Shown here: positions 24,701-35,502 of the stretch, one piece after another
Layout: each line of letters begins with the position of its first letter
Position numbering within the stretch: position 1 is the first letter of the stretch
DNA from: Pseudevernia furfuracea
Taxonomy: Eukaryota > Ascomycota > Lecanoromycetes > Lecanorales > Parmeliaceae
Assembly: GCA_022315425.1 (NCBI GenBank)
Contig: JAIUPT010000038.1
Coordinates: forward strand, 1,426,001 to 1,490,000
Reading direction: 5' to 3'
Length of the DNA: 64,000 nucleotides
The notes under the pieces: model-generated
What the model saw: only the letters and a program-made list of their open reading frames with translations
Databases searched by the model: none
Told to the model about the DNA's origin: nothing
Program-made: the position numbers and the translations under genes

Positions 24701-25341
24701 CTATTTCGTCAGATACATTCGAGACGAGTTTCAAGATCAAATACAAGATTAACAAGTTATCTCTAACTGTCAAGCGTCCCAAACTTTCAGAAGCTGAAAG
24801 TTTCAAGTTCATCGAAAAGCGCAAGGTCAGCACTGTCAAGCGTTCCAAGCTTAATTTCAAGTTCATCGAGAAGCGCAAGGACGAAAAGCTAATCGATATC
24901 AAACCCGCTTTCACATTTAATGTGCTAGATGTTTTAGATTCGAAAGATGAAGAAAGTAAGAAGAATACTTTCATTAAGATTATAAGAAAACTGCGTCAAC
25001 AGCTAAAACAAGCGAAAGAAAAGATGATATACTTGACGACGACTCTTTCGACGATCCACGAGATCATAGAATCTCTAATTGTTAGAACTTTACGTACGTC
25101 GACGCTGCTTAAGACAGCAGTGAAACTATAATTATTTCTAAATATGAGTCAACAAGAAGTTATGAACAAGAAGAGACAGCTGAGAAAGATGAAGAAATTC
25201 TACAGAATAAACGTCAAGAACGTGCGAGACTTGACGAGACCTGGCGATGATGTCGTCGCACGCTTACATGAGAACTTCTTATCTCTCTCGAATCGATTAT
25301 TCTATTACAACGAGAAGTCTACGCTAAATCCGAGAACCTAA
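24701..25341 (+). pseudogene. Unrecognised ORF relic in the 3' part of the gypsy element
   Basis: Two open stretches follow one another: one about 24670-25131, beginning inside the solo LTR, and one 25144-25341. The first has a charged Lys/Glu-rich composition, a short internal duplication (VKRPKLSE...FKFIEKRK and VKRSKLNFKFIEKRK) and a likely coiled coil (IIRKLRQQLKQAKEKMIYL). It lies downstream of the chromodomain, where standard chromoviruses end. It may be an accessory ORF or part of a captured sequence; I recognise no family. Confidence 0.4.
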
Positions 25342-25977
25342 GAAGTCGCTGATTCAATCAACTTCGATAAACTCAGAGATAACGAAAACGAAATAATTAA
25401 TCACACTAAGATCAAGATCCCGAGTGAATCGAGCTAACTAATCGATCGAAGTTCAACTTCAGCGAATCGTACTGCTGACGTCGCATTATCAAACATTTTT
25501 AGTCAATCAAGTTTCGACATAAAAGCGATCGCTTTCGTTTAATCTTTCTCTTCTGATTTTTTCGCAAGGTCTGTCAAAATCTTCGTTCAGAAATATACAG
25601 AAATTTCTCTTTTTTCTTATGATAGAAATTTCTTCGTCTTCTTTTTCTATATCGAGCAACTCTCGTATTCTTCTCGAAGACATTGTCAGCATAATTTTCC
25701 CAAAGTTCAAAAACTTGCAAACGTTAATGTTCGAAGTGCGAATCAACTCAAGACAGTTTCAAATAATATCGAACTGAATCTCGCGTCAACCATGAAATAG
25801 ACTCATCACAGTCGATGAAGTTGAGATTATAAAGAAATGGGAAATCCGAAACGGAGTCGTATTCCGGCCCGGAGTTGAAATGACAGTTTAGGACTCGAAT
25901 TCTGAAGGGGTGAACGATTGAGTCTTTCGCTGTCTTCTGCCAACGAGAGCGTTGCCTTTTTCCTTTTGCCCGACATT

Positions 25978-26140
25978 TGTTATGAACATGAAAGGAGCGA
26001 GACAGCCATGCCAAGCCTTGACATCCTTGGCATGAAGCATGGACTATTAGTAGCAGCTTCTCCATAGTAATATCATTCATCTTACACTCAACACATGAAT
26101 CCACTACAGTGATAGCAATTGTTTTACTGCTACCCTAACA
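25978..26140 (+). repeat. 3' LTR of the gypsy chromovirus
   Basis: TGTTATGAACATGAAAGGAG...CTGCTACCCTAACA, 163 bp, followed by the target duplication TAGAA. It keeps more C and G than the 5' copy. Confidence 0.92.
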
Positions 26141-26640
26141 TAGAACTTCAATTAATTAACGTATTTCATAATTATATTTCAATTTAGATTTAAAATCGCT
26201 AGATATTATAATATTAATAAATAAAGAACAAATAAAAGTAAATATAGCGAAAGTAAATAATAATAAAGATACTTCTAAATAATACGACTAATAAATACTA
26301 TTATTATTAAGATATGATTATTCTATTAAAGTAAAGTATACTATTAAGTATATATAAAAAGATACTCTATTTTCTATAAAGAATACGAAGACTTAGTATA
26401 TAATTATTAGAAAGCTAGATTAAAAACGTTCTAGCTTCTTTAGCTTATAATAAGAGTCTTTAAGTTATCTATTAAAGACTTTTTAAGTCTTAACGTTCTC
26501 TAATAGATTATATAATAAAATACTTAATACTTAATTATAAAGTGCTATGAAAGCCCTGGTAAAGAGCGACTATAAAAATGCGCCTTAGCGCATCACGTGA
26601 CCATGTCACGTGATCCGAATTTTGACAATTATAAATATTC
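26141..26640. other. AT-rich repeat debris, no gene
   Basis: Continuation of the older repeat into which the gypsy element inserted (CTTCAATTAATTAACG), then AT-rich sequence without readable domains. It contains a truncated CACGTG LTR at 26561-26627. Confidence 0.6.
26561..26627 (-). repeat. Truncated copy of the CACGTG LTR family
   Basis: AAAGAGCGACTAT...GCGCATCACGTGACC...ATTTTGACA on the plus strand. Like the copy at 15617 it has a diverged outer part. Confidence 0.75.
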
Positions 26641-27289
26641 TTATCGTTAGATATCAAAGATCTGCGTATAAGTATTTTTTATATCTTATACGAGAACTCG
26701 AATCTTAGAGACAATGTCTAATCGATATCGATAAGACTTTCGAAAATTCTAATAAAAAATAACAGAGAGTCTGTTTTACTTCGATTATTCTATCGTTATG
26801 CGATAGCGGATTCGAAGCCAGCGAGATCCTTCAAGTGATATCGAGCCTTTTAGTCTTTGTGTCAAGTCGTCATCGTCGCCGTCGTCGTCGCTCTCACCGT
26901 CGCCCTCATCGAAGGAATAAGATGATCTCGTGTTGCATTTAGGGAGACGAATTGATAGCGAATAAAGCTGATACTCTTATTCTTTTTCCCACGGGGTTTT
27001 TGAGGTTTAATGAGGCCAGCGGGGAGTATTTAGGCTGTTCTTTCTAGGGGAGTTTCTGGCTGTCCAGGCTGTCTTCAGGGGAGTCTTAGGCTTCTCGTCG
27101 GCTGCTCACAGGGGAGTGTCAAAATGTGGGGTTCCCAGCCTCCTCTCAGCCATGTTTCAGCTATGACCATTGCGCATGTCGGCTATATGACTGTATTTGT
27201 ATGGGGTCAAAGACATCCCCCAGGAGATTTCTGAGATGGAGGAATCGATCTATTATCCTTATCACTCTTGATATCCTGAAATCTTGACA
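26641..27289 (+). mobile_element. 3' end of a second copia-like element with its LTR
   Basis: 26970-27116 resembles the copia region before the 3' LTR: CCCACGGGGTTTTTGAGG, then four GGGGAGT words, the last one (CAGGGGAG) directly before TGTCAAAATG. An LTR-like block follows from 27117 to TTGACA at 27289 (173 bp, TGTCAA/TTGACA ends). The upstream part of the element is missing or too worn. This stretch marks the passage from AT-rich to normal composition. The LTR end is inferred from the terminal inverted bases only; a TGCTATCAGA word at about 27337 could instead mean a longer LTR. Confidence 0.5.
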
Positions 27290-27451
27290 GTAATGAATAG
27301 AGTTATTTGTTCTATTTTTTACCCTTTTGCTATCAGAAAATCCTGGTTGAAAAACTAGCCATCAAACTCGAAGCTAGAGAAACAGAAGCATACACCAAGG
27401 TAGCTAGCAGCATCTAGCCTTCGCCCATCTCATTCACTCGTTCCTGTAGAC

Positions 27452-28687
27452 TCAAAGACCCTCACTCTCATTCAATGTTGTACCGCACTCCTTTGCTCTG
27501 TTCTCAGAGTTCAAGCCCCACTCCAGCGCATCTTCCTTTCTCAAAGCCAGTTCCTGTTCTAAAACCTTAATCTGGTTGCTCAGATAGGCATACCTCACCG
27601 CTGAAGCAGTGCTCCTTTGAGATTCCACGTCTGTTCCCCGACTGAAAGCTCGTCGGTTGCGTAGCTCGTTCATCTCTAGTTCGAACTTTTGCTTCTTCCG
27701 GCGCAGTTCTTCAAATTCCTCGAACTCTGAGGCTCCGCCAAAGCATAAGCCGAAACCGCCACAGTAGCAGATATGCTCGGCGGGGCAGTAGATGCTTTGA
27801 CCTGTGAATAGGAATTGCCAGGAGTATTCCCATATTCTTCCTGACATATAATCACTCAATGGGGTCCTTATAATCCAGTCTCGGTAGAAGACAAAGCGGC
27901 TAAGAGGTACTGAGAGGACACGCTCCTTCGATAAGGCGAATTGCGCACAGCATGCTTGACCGAGGGCAGCAGGAAGAGGGTCGGAAGGAAAAAGCTCACT
28001 CCAGCATTTTGATAGTACAACTTCTTCTTGCTTCTCGAGACTCTCTCGTGGGTTACCAGAATGAAGCCACTCGGGGCAGCCTGGCGACCAGTGACATCGC
28101 ATGTTCACATATCCCTCCCTGGTGACATAATCACTGTTTAGTCTTCGGACCATCTCAGCTGCGTCGTAGGCTAAAAGAGCATTGTTATGGTGGGTCCAAC
28201 GGTGGGCATGCATGAATATGAGGATGTCAGGCAGGGCTTCGTAGTGGTTGATTATGTACGACAAATATATCATGACTTCATGTCCTTTGTTCTTGGGTGG
28301 ATGTAGCGCCGCCAACGGGTCGTTCGCGATGTAGACTGCAGTGTCAACATCTGGCAGCTCGTCTGAAACCCAGGAAATGTTGTCACTCTGAAGACGCGGG
28401 ATAATCATGACACGGCTGTATGTTGACCCTAACGGTTTCAGAATTCCAGGATGGAAGTGAGACGATAGTGAAGAGGGAGCTGAATCAAGTGACCCTCGAG
28501 CTTCAGAGATGGACCCATCAGGGCCAGGGTTGGACCAGGCCGACACGTCCAGGATTTCGTCATGTTTTCCCACCCTGTGTTTACCGCGGGAGAAATCCTC
28601 CCCTGTATTGAGTTTGTTCAGAAACGAGAAGAGGACGATGAATGCAGCAGTAGAGATCAATTGGGCGAGCTTCTTCAAAGTAGACAT
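27452..28687 (-). CDS. DUF3431 family protein, membrane-anchored, unknown function
   Basis: Single exon of 411 residues from the ATG at 28687. An N-terminal hydrophobic segment (about residues 9-24) would make it a type II membrane or signal-anchored protein. The DUF3431 core follows: VMIIPRLQSDNISWVSDELP, then VYIANDP, NKGHEVMIYLSYIINHYEALPD, FMHAHRWTHHN, the cysteine motif MRCHWSPGCPEW, and QACCAQFALSKERV...EYSWQFLF. These blocks are typical of the family in filamentous ascomycetes. A predicted coiled coil (residues about 320-395, rich in Glu/Lys/Arg) closes the protein. The family has no assigned reaction; a role at the secretory pathway or cell surface is an inference from the anchor. It is the first intact gene next to the repeat block. 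Confidence 0.88.
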   Translation of the reverse strand: MSTLKKLAQLISTAAFIVLFSFLNKLNTGEDFSRGKHRVGKHDEILDVSAWSNPGPDGSISEARGSLDSAPSSLSSHFHPGILKPLGSTYSRVMIIPRLQSDNISWVSDELPDVDTAVYIANDPLAALHPPKNKGHEVMIYLSYIINHYEALPDILIFMHAHRWTHHNNALLAYDAAEMVRRLNSDYVTREGYVNMRCHWSPGCPEWLHSGNPRESLEKQEEVVLSKCWSELFPSDPLPAALGQACCAQFALSKERVLSVPLSRFVFYRDWIIRTPLSDYMSGRIWEYSWQFLFTGQSIYCPAEHICYCGGFGLCFGGASEFEEFEELRRKKQKFELEMNELRNRRAFSRGTDVESQRSTASAVRYAYLSNQIKVLEQELALRKEDALEWGLNSENRAKECGTTLNESEGL

Positions 28688-29477
28688 TCCCAGGAGTCCA
28701 AGGACACTGGAGTCGTGGAGGACGACTTAAGAGCAATTCACTTTTGATTAGATGAACGTTAGCTAATGAGCACACAACAAGAGGCCACTGCGATGCCTGG
28801 GGCAAACTAACAAGTAATGAAGATGCACTGGTCGCGCCAGTGTTTTCATCATCAAGTTTCGGTGGGAGTTTGGGAAGGAGCCACCATGTTCAAGGCCAGA
28901 CACCAAGCCTGGCTAGTCGGAAAGCGAACTTCAGGGTTCAAACGTTTTGGCAGCAACACTGCGTTCTTAAAGCATGCTATGCATGCTTTAGAACATATGG
29001 ACAATAGCGACGGTCTGATTTACTGCTTGAAAATATTCATGGCTTTACAATCGCAATTTGCACGATATCCGCCACTTTGTTCATCTAAGAATGGCTGTCT
29101 TTGACCAACCGCGGAGAGCCCGCATCTGCACTGATTCAGCTTCAGATCATACTGAGCAAAAACATCTGTTGCGACTACCCCGATAATGACTGTCAAGGTA
29201 CTTGCCTAGTGACCACAAGTCCGTATAGAATTGAATAGGCTTTATCCCCAGCGAAGCGTATTGAAGACCTTCCCTGTGCACTTCAAGTTCTTCCTCGAGC
29301 AACTCACAATAGGCTTTGATTGGTATACCTGTCGATGGATATTATTCAGACTCTGCTAAGCGCTAAGCATTGGAGCGGAGAGTCCGTGTAGGGGAAGGAC
29401 GTAAAATTTCATTGGTGTGGATGCAGATACAGTATTTAGATCAAAAGTGGCCCGGCATTGAAGACATCGAGATGCTG
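28688..29477. other. Intergenic region with a 32-bp palindrome
   Basis: No gene supported. A near-perfect inverted repeat GTTCTTAAAGCATGC / GCATGCTTTAGAAC lies at 28963-28994 with a three-base centre, about 280 bp upstream of the DUF3431 start codon. Confidence 0.6.
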
Positions 29478-31759
29478 CTAAATTAGGACCGAGTTTGGCG
29501 AAGAAGACCTGAAAGAGGTTCCATGGGCGGCGTTGTTTGTACTCTGATGAGCTCTGGGATGATCATTTTGCAGCGAGCTCACACCACTCGCACGGCCTGC
29601 AACAGATTCTGCGCTGCTTCCCATGCGTTCATGACCGTCGTAAACTCTACCACGATGAGGTGCAACCGGAGGTGCCTGCTTCCATCTCCTACTTAGCTCT
29701 AGGTCGTCGTCAACAAGTACCACCATCCAGACGCCAATGAGGCTGTTGCTGCCTAACAAAGGAGTGCAATGGATCCATCGATTTCTTCCATCTTCGTCGG
29801 CCTTGGTAACCCAGCGCACCTTTGCTGTAACACCTCGACCTTCCGCAAGAGCAGCAGAAAGCTCTTCGCGGACTCGCGTAGAGCCACCTATCTTGTCCAG
29901 GAAAGGGGACTGGAGAATTCCTGGCACCCGTAGAGTCGGCGAAGCAAATAGAATACGAAAAGATGGATGAGGCCTAATGAGTAGATACTACGTCCTGTTA
30001 GTTGACGTCACTGTTTTCAAAGAAGTTCACGAACGCATACATTCTGGTAGATGCCGCTTAGCCTGCCACTCTGGCAGCTATTGTGATTGAACGTCAGACT
30101 GTCGTCTGCAGTGGGCTCTTGCAAAAGTAACCGTGGCATGTGGGGCGCGCCATTGCGTGGCTTATCTACCTCCTCTTCTTGATACTCTCGGTGCATCCTT
30201 CCGCCAAATTTCCTCACCGTTTCAAGCTCAGCCATGTTCAACATCTCGCTCAGGTCCTGGAAGTCATCCTTAGCTTCCTGCTGGCTGTCGATGTTTCGTC
30301 CATTAGTATCTTGGTGCTCAGCCTGCTCTCGAATAACAAGCTGCTGAAGAGACTCCAAATCGGTGCAATCTTTGACTAGTCCACTGACATCAACCTGAGC
30401 CCCTATAAAATATCGGATTTTCCCTCGGCTGTCGCATAGGGGCGCGATCATGAGCATATTCATGAACGGTGATCCATCACGTCGACTATTGATCCTGTTA
30501 GCAGCCAGACAACTTTGGGGAATGCGGCCTAGTCACTAGTTGAGGAAAACCTCGCAGTGCTCCTTGCCAGCTCTGATCGCGTCTCCAAGCCTTCGTGCAC
30601 TGCCAGCTTCTGTCCTCGGACCTTGAAGAAAACGACAATTCCGCCCAATAGCATAATTCATGCCATATTGGGTAGTGCGATGGAATTCTGATGGAAATTG
30701 TCAGCGCCATTGCAAAGTGTGAACAGACGAGCAGGGATACCCTCAGAGGCAAAAACAATCGGATTGTCAGGTCTAGATGGATCTGTCAGGCAAAATACTT
30801 CCGCCAGACCCTCGGACGCTTCGCGCAGATGTGGAGCCAGCGTCCCTGTGATTCTTCGGGAGATGCTCTGGCTCACCACTTGCACAAAGACATGTGTGAT
30901 GAAGGCTGGAAGGTCCTCGTGGGTCAATACCGCAAACGCAGAGGCGGCTTTGTTTTCAAGTTCGCGGTTGGTAGTTGGATTGGCGAGGTCGGCTGTGAAG
31001 TCATAATTTGGTATTGGGCTCAGAGCTTCGGCTATGGCATTGGCATATCTGATAGCTTTCAACGCCTTGAGCGCATCGAGATAGTATATTAAAATTGGCA
31101 CCGACTGGGGTCGATATGTGCTAAGGAAGGCAGTGAACCTTAAGAGAGAGGATGGGTTGGCAAATATGATCTCCAGGTGAGCCCGCGAGAAAATTTGTTC
31201 CGAACGAGCTTCTAAAGAAAAGGCTCGACGACTTTCTTCTGCGGGGGCAACCAGGTCGAACGAGCCTGCGGGGTCTCCAGTCAACGGCTCCATTGGGTCC
31301 GATCTATCAAGTGCTGATTGCGCCTGCAGCGCTGGCAACTCTAATGAAGTTGCCTGCGTCTCATAGGTTTCATCCGAAGACATTCTCGAGACTGGTGACG
31401 CGCTGCGAGACGTATTGTGCTCTCTCGGACGATGACGGTCTGGCAGATGAGCGCCTGATTGTTCTCTGTGGGTGAAAGTCAGCTCATGGATTCCTCGGAT
31501 TTGAATTACTGGGTGAGGCAAACCTCAATGGCTCGTGAGAATACATAGAGGGGGTAAAGTGAACGGGCAGGGACGAGGCATCGAATCTTGCTCTTGGAGT
31601 CGTGTTTGGTCTTCGTGTGGGGAACTCCTGAAAGTCCTGCACCCCGATTGGAGGGAAAATCTTCTGATAGGCGCCATTGCTTTGACCGTGATGGCCATCA
31701 CTCTGGCGCAATGACTGGTGTGACGGGTACTGCCTTATGGGCATGTGAGCGGATGGCAT
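29478..31759 (-). CDS. RGS-LOV blue-light photoreceptor
   Basis: Five exons, complement of 29478-29987, 30041-30485, 30537-30687, 30741-31465 and 31524-31759, give 688 residues. Introns are 51-58 bp and the frame closes throughout. A Ser/Pro-rich N-terminus is followed by an RGS-type helical domain (about residues 165-280, RSEQIFSRAHLEIIFANP...). A LOV domain (about 295-405) contains FCLTDPSRPDNPIVFASEEF across an exon junction and GRNCRFLQ, whose Cys338 is the flavin-adduct cysteine; the C-terminal strand is IAPLCDSRGKIRYFIGAQVD. The later block RPHPSFRILFASP...WIHCTPLLGS resembles a second PAS-like part. This layout matches the RGS-LOV family described in fungi (Botrytis BcLOV4 type), whose members bind plasma-membrane lipids on illumination. 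Flavin binding and membrane recruitment here are inferred from the family. Confidence 0.9.
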
Positions 31760-32741
31760 TCCTCGAGGAGGACAAAGTCAAGAACAGGAGCAACAAGGGA
31801 AGGAAGGGTAAGGAAGGGTAAGGAAGGAGAGCTAAGGGGAATAAATCCTCTAGATGTTCTTGGATGTGATAGGGGCATGGTTGCCGCAGTGTGCAGGAGG
31901 GACTCGGTCTCTCCAAACTTAGTCGCATGGACCCGAGATTGACTTTACTAGAGGGCGTTACCAGCATCTGCGGCGATCGGTGAGGATTAAACGAATGCAA
32001 GCAGAGAATTACATACAGTACCTACGTAGTCCAAAAGGGCTCAAAGGGAAACCTTTGGTGGCTGCGCTGATCTTCAAGTAAAATATGTAACCGTCATGAT
32101 TAGGTTTGTACTCATACATACGGAGTATACTTTACAGTCGTACTACTTTAGTACCTATATCTCAAAATGTCGATTTGCTTGCGCCGTTGCGGGCTCTAAC
32201 ACCGGGTGAGCTAGGTGGCTAGCTACCTTACTCGGTCGGAGAGATTGGGGCTTGACTCCTTGTAAACCCTTCCCCCAAATGCAGGCTTTAACCTATCGAA
32301 TTTCAAGCATTGCCTTGTTTTTGGCTTCTTGATTACTTACTATGGGGGCTGGTGGGAGGACATAGGTACATTGTCGATAATGCTCCTTTAGACCATCTAT
32401 CTACATATCTATCTTTCCTCGTGTCTTTGGCAGTCCCTCTCCTATCACCTTTGAGGTCTCCATCTTGGATGGCGACGGTCAGTCTGAATGTAAGGTCTTT
32501 CAGTAGAGCTACCTCTCTACTTGTTGTTCCACGAAAGCTGTCTACTACTTTGGATATGCGAAGCATCAATGATCTACCTATGTATGACTTGGGTATAAGT
32601 TTAGAGATACATCATTCCATTTGGTCTGCCCCTTCCAAATCCAGCAAAGCGCCAGACGCCCTTTTCTCAACTCCTTCGCTTATGCCAATATGATAACAGG
32701 ACAGCCGGCCCAACCCTTCGGACGCTTCCTCTCCCGCAAGC
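31760..32741. other. Intergenic region between the RGS-LOV and HRD1 genes
   Basis: It should hold the RGS-LOV promoter and leader and the HRD1 3' end, both on the minus strand. A purine-rich stretch near 31780-31850 (GGAAGGGTAAGGAAGG) is polypyrimidine on the coding strand, as common in fungal leaders. No further gene supported. Confidence 0.5.
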
Positions 32742-35271
32742 TCAGTCCAGCTCTCCAGTAGTGTCTTCAACCGTCGTTGCTTTCCCCTTTCCTTTAATCT
32801 GCCTACTGTCGGCTATTGTTTGCGATATCGGTCCTGGGTCGTTACTCTTCGCCTCGTCATTGGAACGGGTCTCATGCTCAGAGGGTTCGACTTTGTTGCC
32901 CTTGGGAGCGCTGTTCGGCACTTGAAAGCCAGGGCCAGAGCCCCATCGAGGTGTCTCTGGTGCGGTGTCACCTTTAAACTCAAATTCCGGCCTGTCATTA
33001 CTATCGTGGCTCTGTCTCTCTCCTGGTAGCCTTGAGGAGCTCTCCCCCACATGAGTAGCTACGTTTGTCTGCGAGCGATCATGAGGCACTGACCCTGTTG
33101 ACGTGTTGCTACCAGCGGGTTGTGAATGAACGCTAGGGCTATCAGCGTTGGGAATCTCACCAAGAATAGCGTTCCTCTCATCAGTAAGTCTCTGGAGCGG
33201 CAGAATACTCCAACCCGGCGGTAGCGTCATGCCAGCAGGCAGACTCGAGTGGCCAGAACCTACGCTCTGTTGCTGTAGACTTGCGCCAGAAGTATTTGCG
33301 TAACCCCCAGCTTGCGGCAGTGTGTCGACAATTCGAGGCGTATGAGTCACAGAAGGTTGCCCAGTAAGATTCGCGTCTGAGTTTGCTTGTGCTATACGCA
33401 ATCGAGCAAGTTCGCCTTGCAAGGCTCGCACAAGGTATAGTTGGTTTTGCTGGACCCGAAGTGAATTTATTTCTCGAACCAGATGATGCTCCATCTGATG
33501 AAGCTGAAGCTGTATGCTTGTAGGGCTAAAGGTGGCAACAGTCCGCGTTTGAGGTCCTGGAACCTGGCGCTGGATTCCAAACGCACCACCTGCCCGTGGC
33601 AAATGCCCTGTTCCCGGCAATTGTCCTGGTGGCTGAGTAGTAGGAGGCGCAACGTTGTTGACTTGCTGCGCGGCACCCTGGGCGGCTTGCCTTGCGCCAA
33701 ACGCTATACGGAGTGGACCGAAATTGAACACATTCTGTGCAGCTACGGGTTGCTCAAAATCACCATGCCCAGGAACTTGAGCCTGTGGTTGGTTGACGCG
33801 GGGTAGCGCCCTGACATGCTGGTTCGCGGGGGCCTGGTCTTGCGTTCGGACTACTGTCCCTGTTAAGAGTACCGGCCTTCTGCAGGTCGGACAGTTTTGC
33901 TGTCGCTCGAGCCAGCTGCGCAAGCACGCGAAGTGAAGAATATGACCGCATGGTAGCTTTTTAGGTCTCAAGCGCTCGTCAACAGCAGCGGTTCCATTGC
34001 TGTTGGGCTCCGCGCCTGCTTGATCAGCGCCGGCAGTGGTCTGAGCTTGCCAAGGCCTCATGTCTTCTCGGCAGATGATACAGACATCTTCTCGCGCAAC
34101 CTCTTCTGCGGTAGCATCTGGGTATCTTGCATTCATATCCCGGGTTGCTTGTCGGTAGCGGACAAAATCCGTGATTCGCTTGTAGAAGGAGCGGATCGTG
34201 AGAGCTACGTCTCGTATGATGTGAATGGGCATGCCATAGAACATGCAAAGTACACAGAAGAATGTGAGGTACAAGACGAGCTTGAAGAAGTCTACAGGTC
34301 GATGGTTAGCTGGAGACTTCTAAAGAAGCCAATTTGGCCCTTCATACCTGTAGCAAGGTCCAAGTAGAAGACCCATCGACCCTTTTCCTCCCAGCCAGGA
34401 ACATCGATATCCAATGAATCGATATCGTCATCCGTGGCGATATCGCCGGCGTGAGCTTCCGAAGAAGTGGGGCCATCTGCCGGTGGTTCTCGAGGTCGGG
34501 CTGACAGTCTGTCACGCCTGATCTGGGCTCGGCGGTCTTTTATTTGGCTCTTGATTACCGCTGCTTCACGGAGGGATATCGTGTAGCGAGCCGCAGTGGA
34601 CATGGAGGTAATAGTCAGGACGGCGAACTCAAAAGCGAACATTACCATCATATTCGGCCGCGCGTGAAGTAGGACAGTGTTTATGGAATATCGAAGCATG
34701 AAAATGTCGAAGAGGGTTGAGATGGTAAGTGATACGGAGAGTCGAGCGTGGAATAAGCGTGGGTTCGATGGTGGCTGCTGCTCCAAAATCTCAACCCTTC
34801 CCTCTCCAATCCAACCCCACACCTTCCCTATCAACAGGCAAACAAACATGACCAAAAACCAACCACCCACCTCCTCTCGAAATATGGTCATTGCAAGACA
34901 TGTCTCCGTGATGGCAAACCATGCCTTTTCGTAAAGTTGTTCTACTTCGATAGGCCGTAACGGACCATAAAAGAGCCTCTGCAAGCCAAGCATTCCTGAG
35001 CATACACCCAGAAGTGCAATATTCGTGAGTACCTAAAGGATCGCGTGAGCAAAAGAGCTTTGATGGAAGTTAAGGCGATCCATATTCTACCATGAGACAT
35101 GCATTGCTCTGAGCCAGATAGACACAAGCCGAGTAGAAGTTTGCCCGCTCATGTAGTGCTCGGATTATGACACCCGTTGCCAGGACCATAGAGGTCTACA
35201 GAAGGTCAGCTATACATCGGCAGGGAATGACGGCAGGCTTCTCATACCCCGGCGTAAGCTGCAAATCTCAT
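32742..35271 (-). CDS. HRD1: E3 ubiquitin ligase Hrd1/Der3 (ER-associated degradation)
   Basis: Four exons, complement of 32742-34291, 34348-35032, 35091-35195 and 35248-35271, give 787 residues. Exon 1 codes only for MRFAAYAG, the usual Hrd1 start. Introns are 52-58 bp. The N-terminal half carries several hydrophobic membrane spans (RANFYSACVYLAQSNACL, VLTNIALLGVCSGMLGLQRLFYGPLR, WFLVMFVCLLIGKVWGW, YLTFFCVLCMFYGMP). A RING-H2 finger follows with ligands Cys342, Cys345, Cys386, His388, His391, Cys394, Cys405 and Cys408 (LPCGHILHFACLRSWLERQQNCPTCRRP). Between Cys345 and Cys386 the finger holds a roughly 40-residue Ala/Gly-rich loop. The C-terminal half is Gln/Pro/Ser-rich and probably disordered. 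In the family this ligase ubiquitinates misfolded proteins at the ER membrane. The start codon lies 231 bp from that of the divergent MFS gene. Confidence 0.93.
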
Positions 35272-35502
35272 ATTGCTATGTAAAGATTCCAGCGATGCAT
35301 GTCCTTCGTCTTGCCTCAGTTGATGTTGAGGTGTCATCAACAGTCTCAGACTGGTACTTTAGCTTACTCTACCTTCCCGAGGTTTAGCCGTGCCTACGTG
35401 CAAACCACTCCTGATTTACTTCGTGCTCAGCTGGTGATCATAGTGCGTAATGGATATGTTCACAGCAACGAAAGTGCAAGCCACCACTTATCTACTAGGG
35501 GT
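35272..35502. promoter_or_regulatory. Shared divergent promoter region HRD1 / MFS transporter
   Basis: 231 bp separate the two proposed start codons, so both genes must share regulatory DNA unless the MFS start lies further upstream. No clear unfolded-protein-response element or TATA box was seen. Confidence 0.5.

Larger units (their letters stand above)
16905..26140 (+). mobile_element. Complete Ty3/gypsy chromovirus, 9.2 kb, RIP-decayed
   Basis: 163-bp LTRs at 16905-17067 and 25978-26140 and a perfect 5-bp target duplication TAGAA (16900-16904 and 26141-26145). Domains read left to right: gag relic (about 17.3-18.8 kb; YNNIDLELRQNI near 18370), protease region (19439-20184), reverse transcriptase (about 20.65-21.25 kb; VYVDNMIAFS near 20947, with YVDD reduced to YVDN), RNase H (21625-22077; VVVYTDHSAVISI and LNLRLVRASQYLS), integrase (22261-23350; H-H-C zinc-binding arm HNHQHH...CEL, then MNFIITLLIIVNKYDCLLTVTDKF), chromodomain (23475-23590). 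About 2.4 kb of further sequence separates the chromodomain from the 3' LTR. Stops and mutated catalytic residues show it is inactive. A solo LTR is inserted at 24579. Confidence 0.92.

Noticed and set aside
25748..26104. 118-codon minus-strand frame
   Set aside because: Overlaps the gypsy 3' LTR antisense; no domain.
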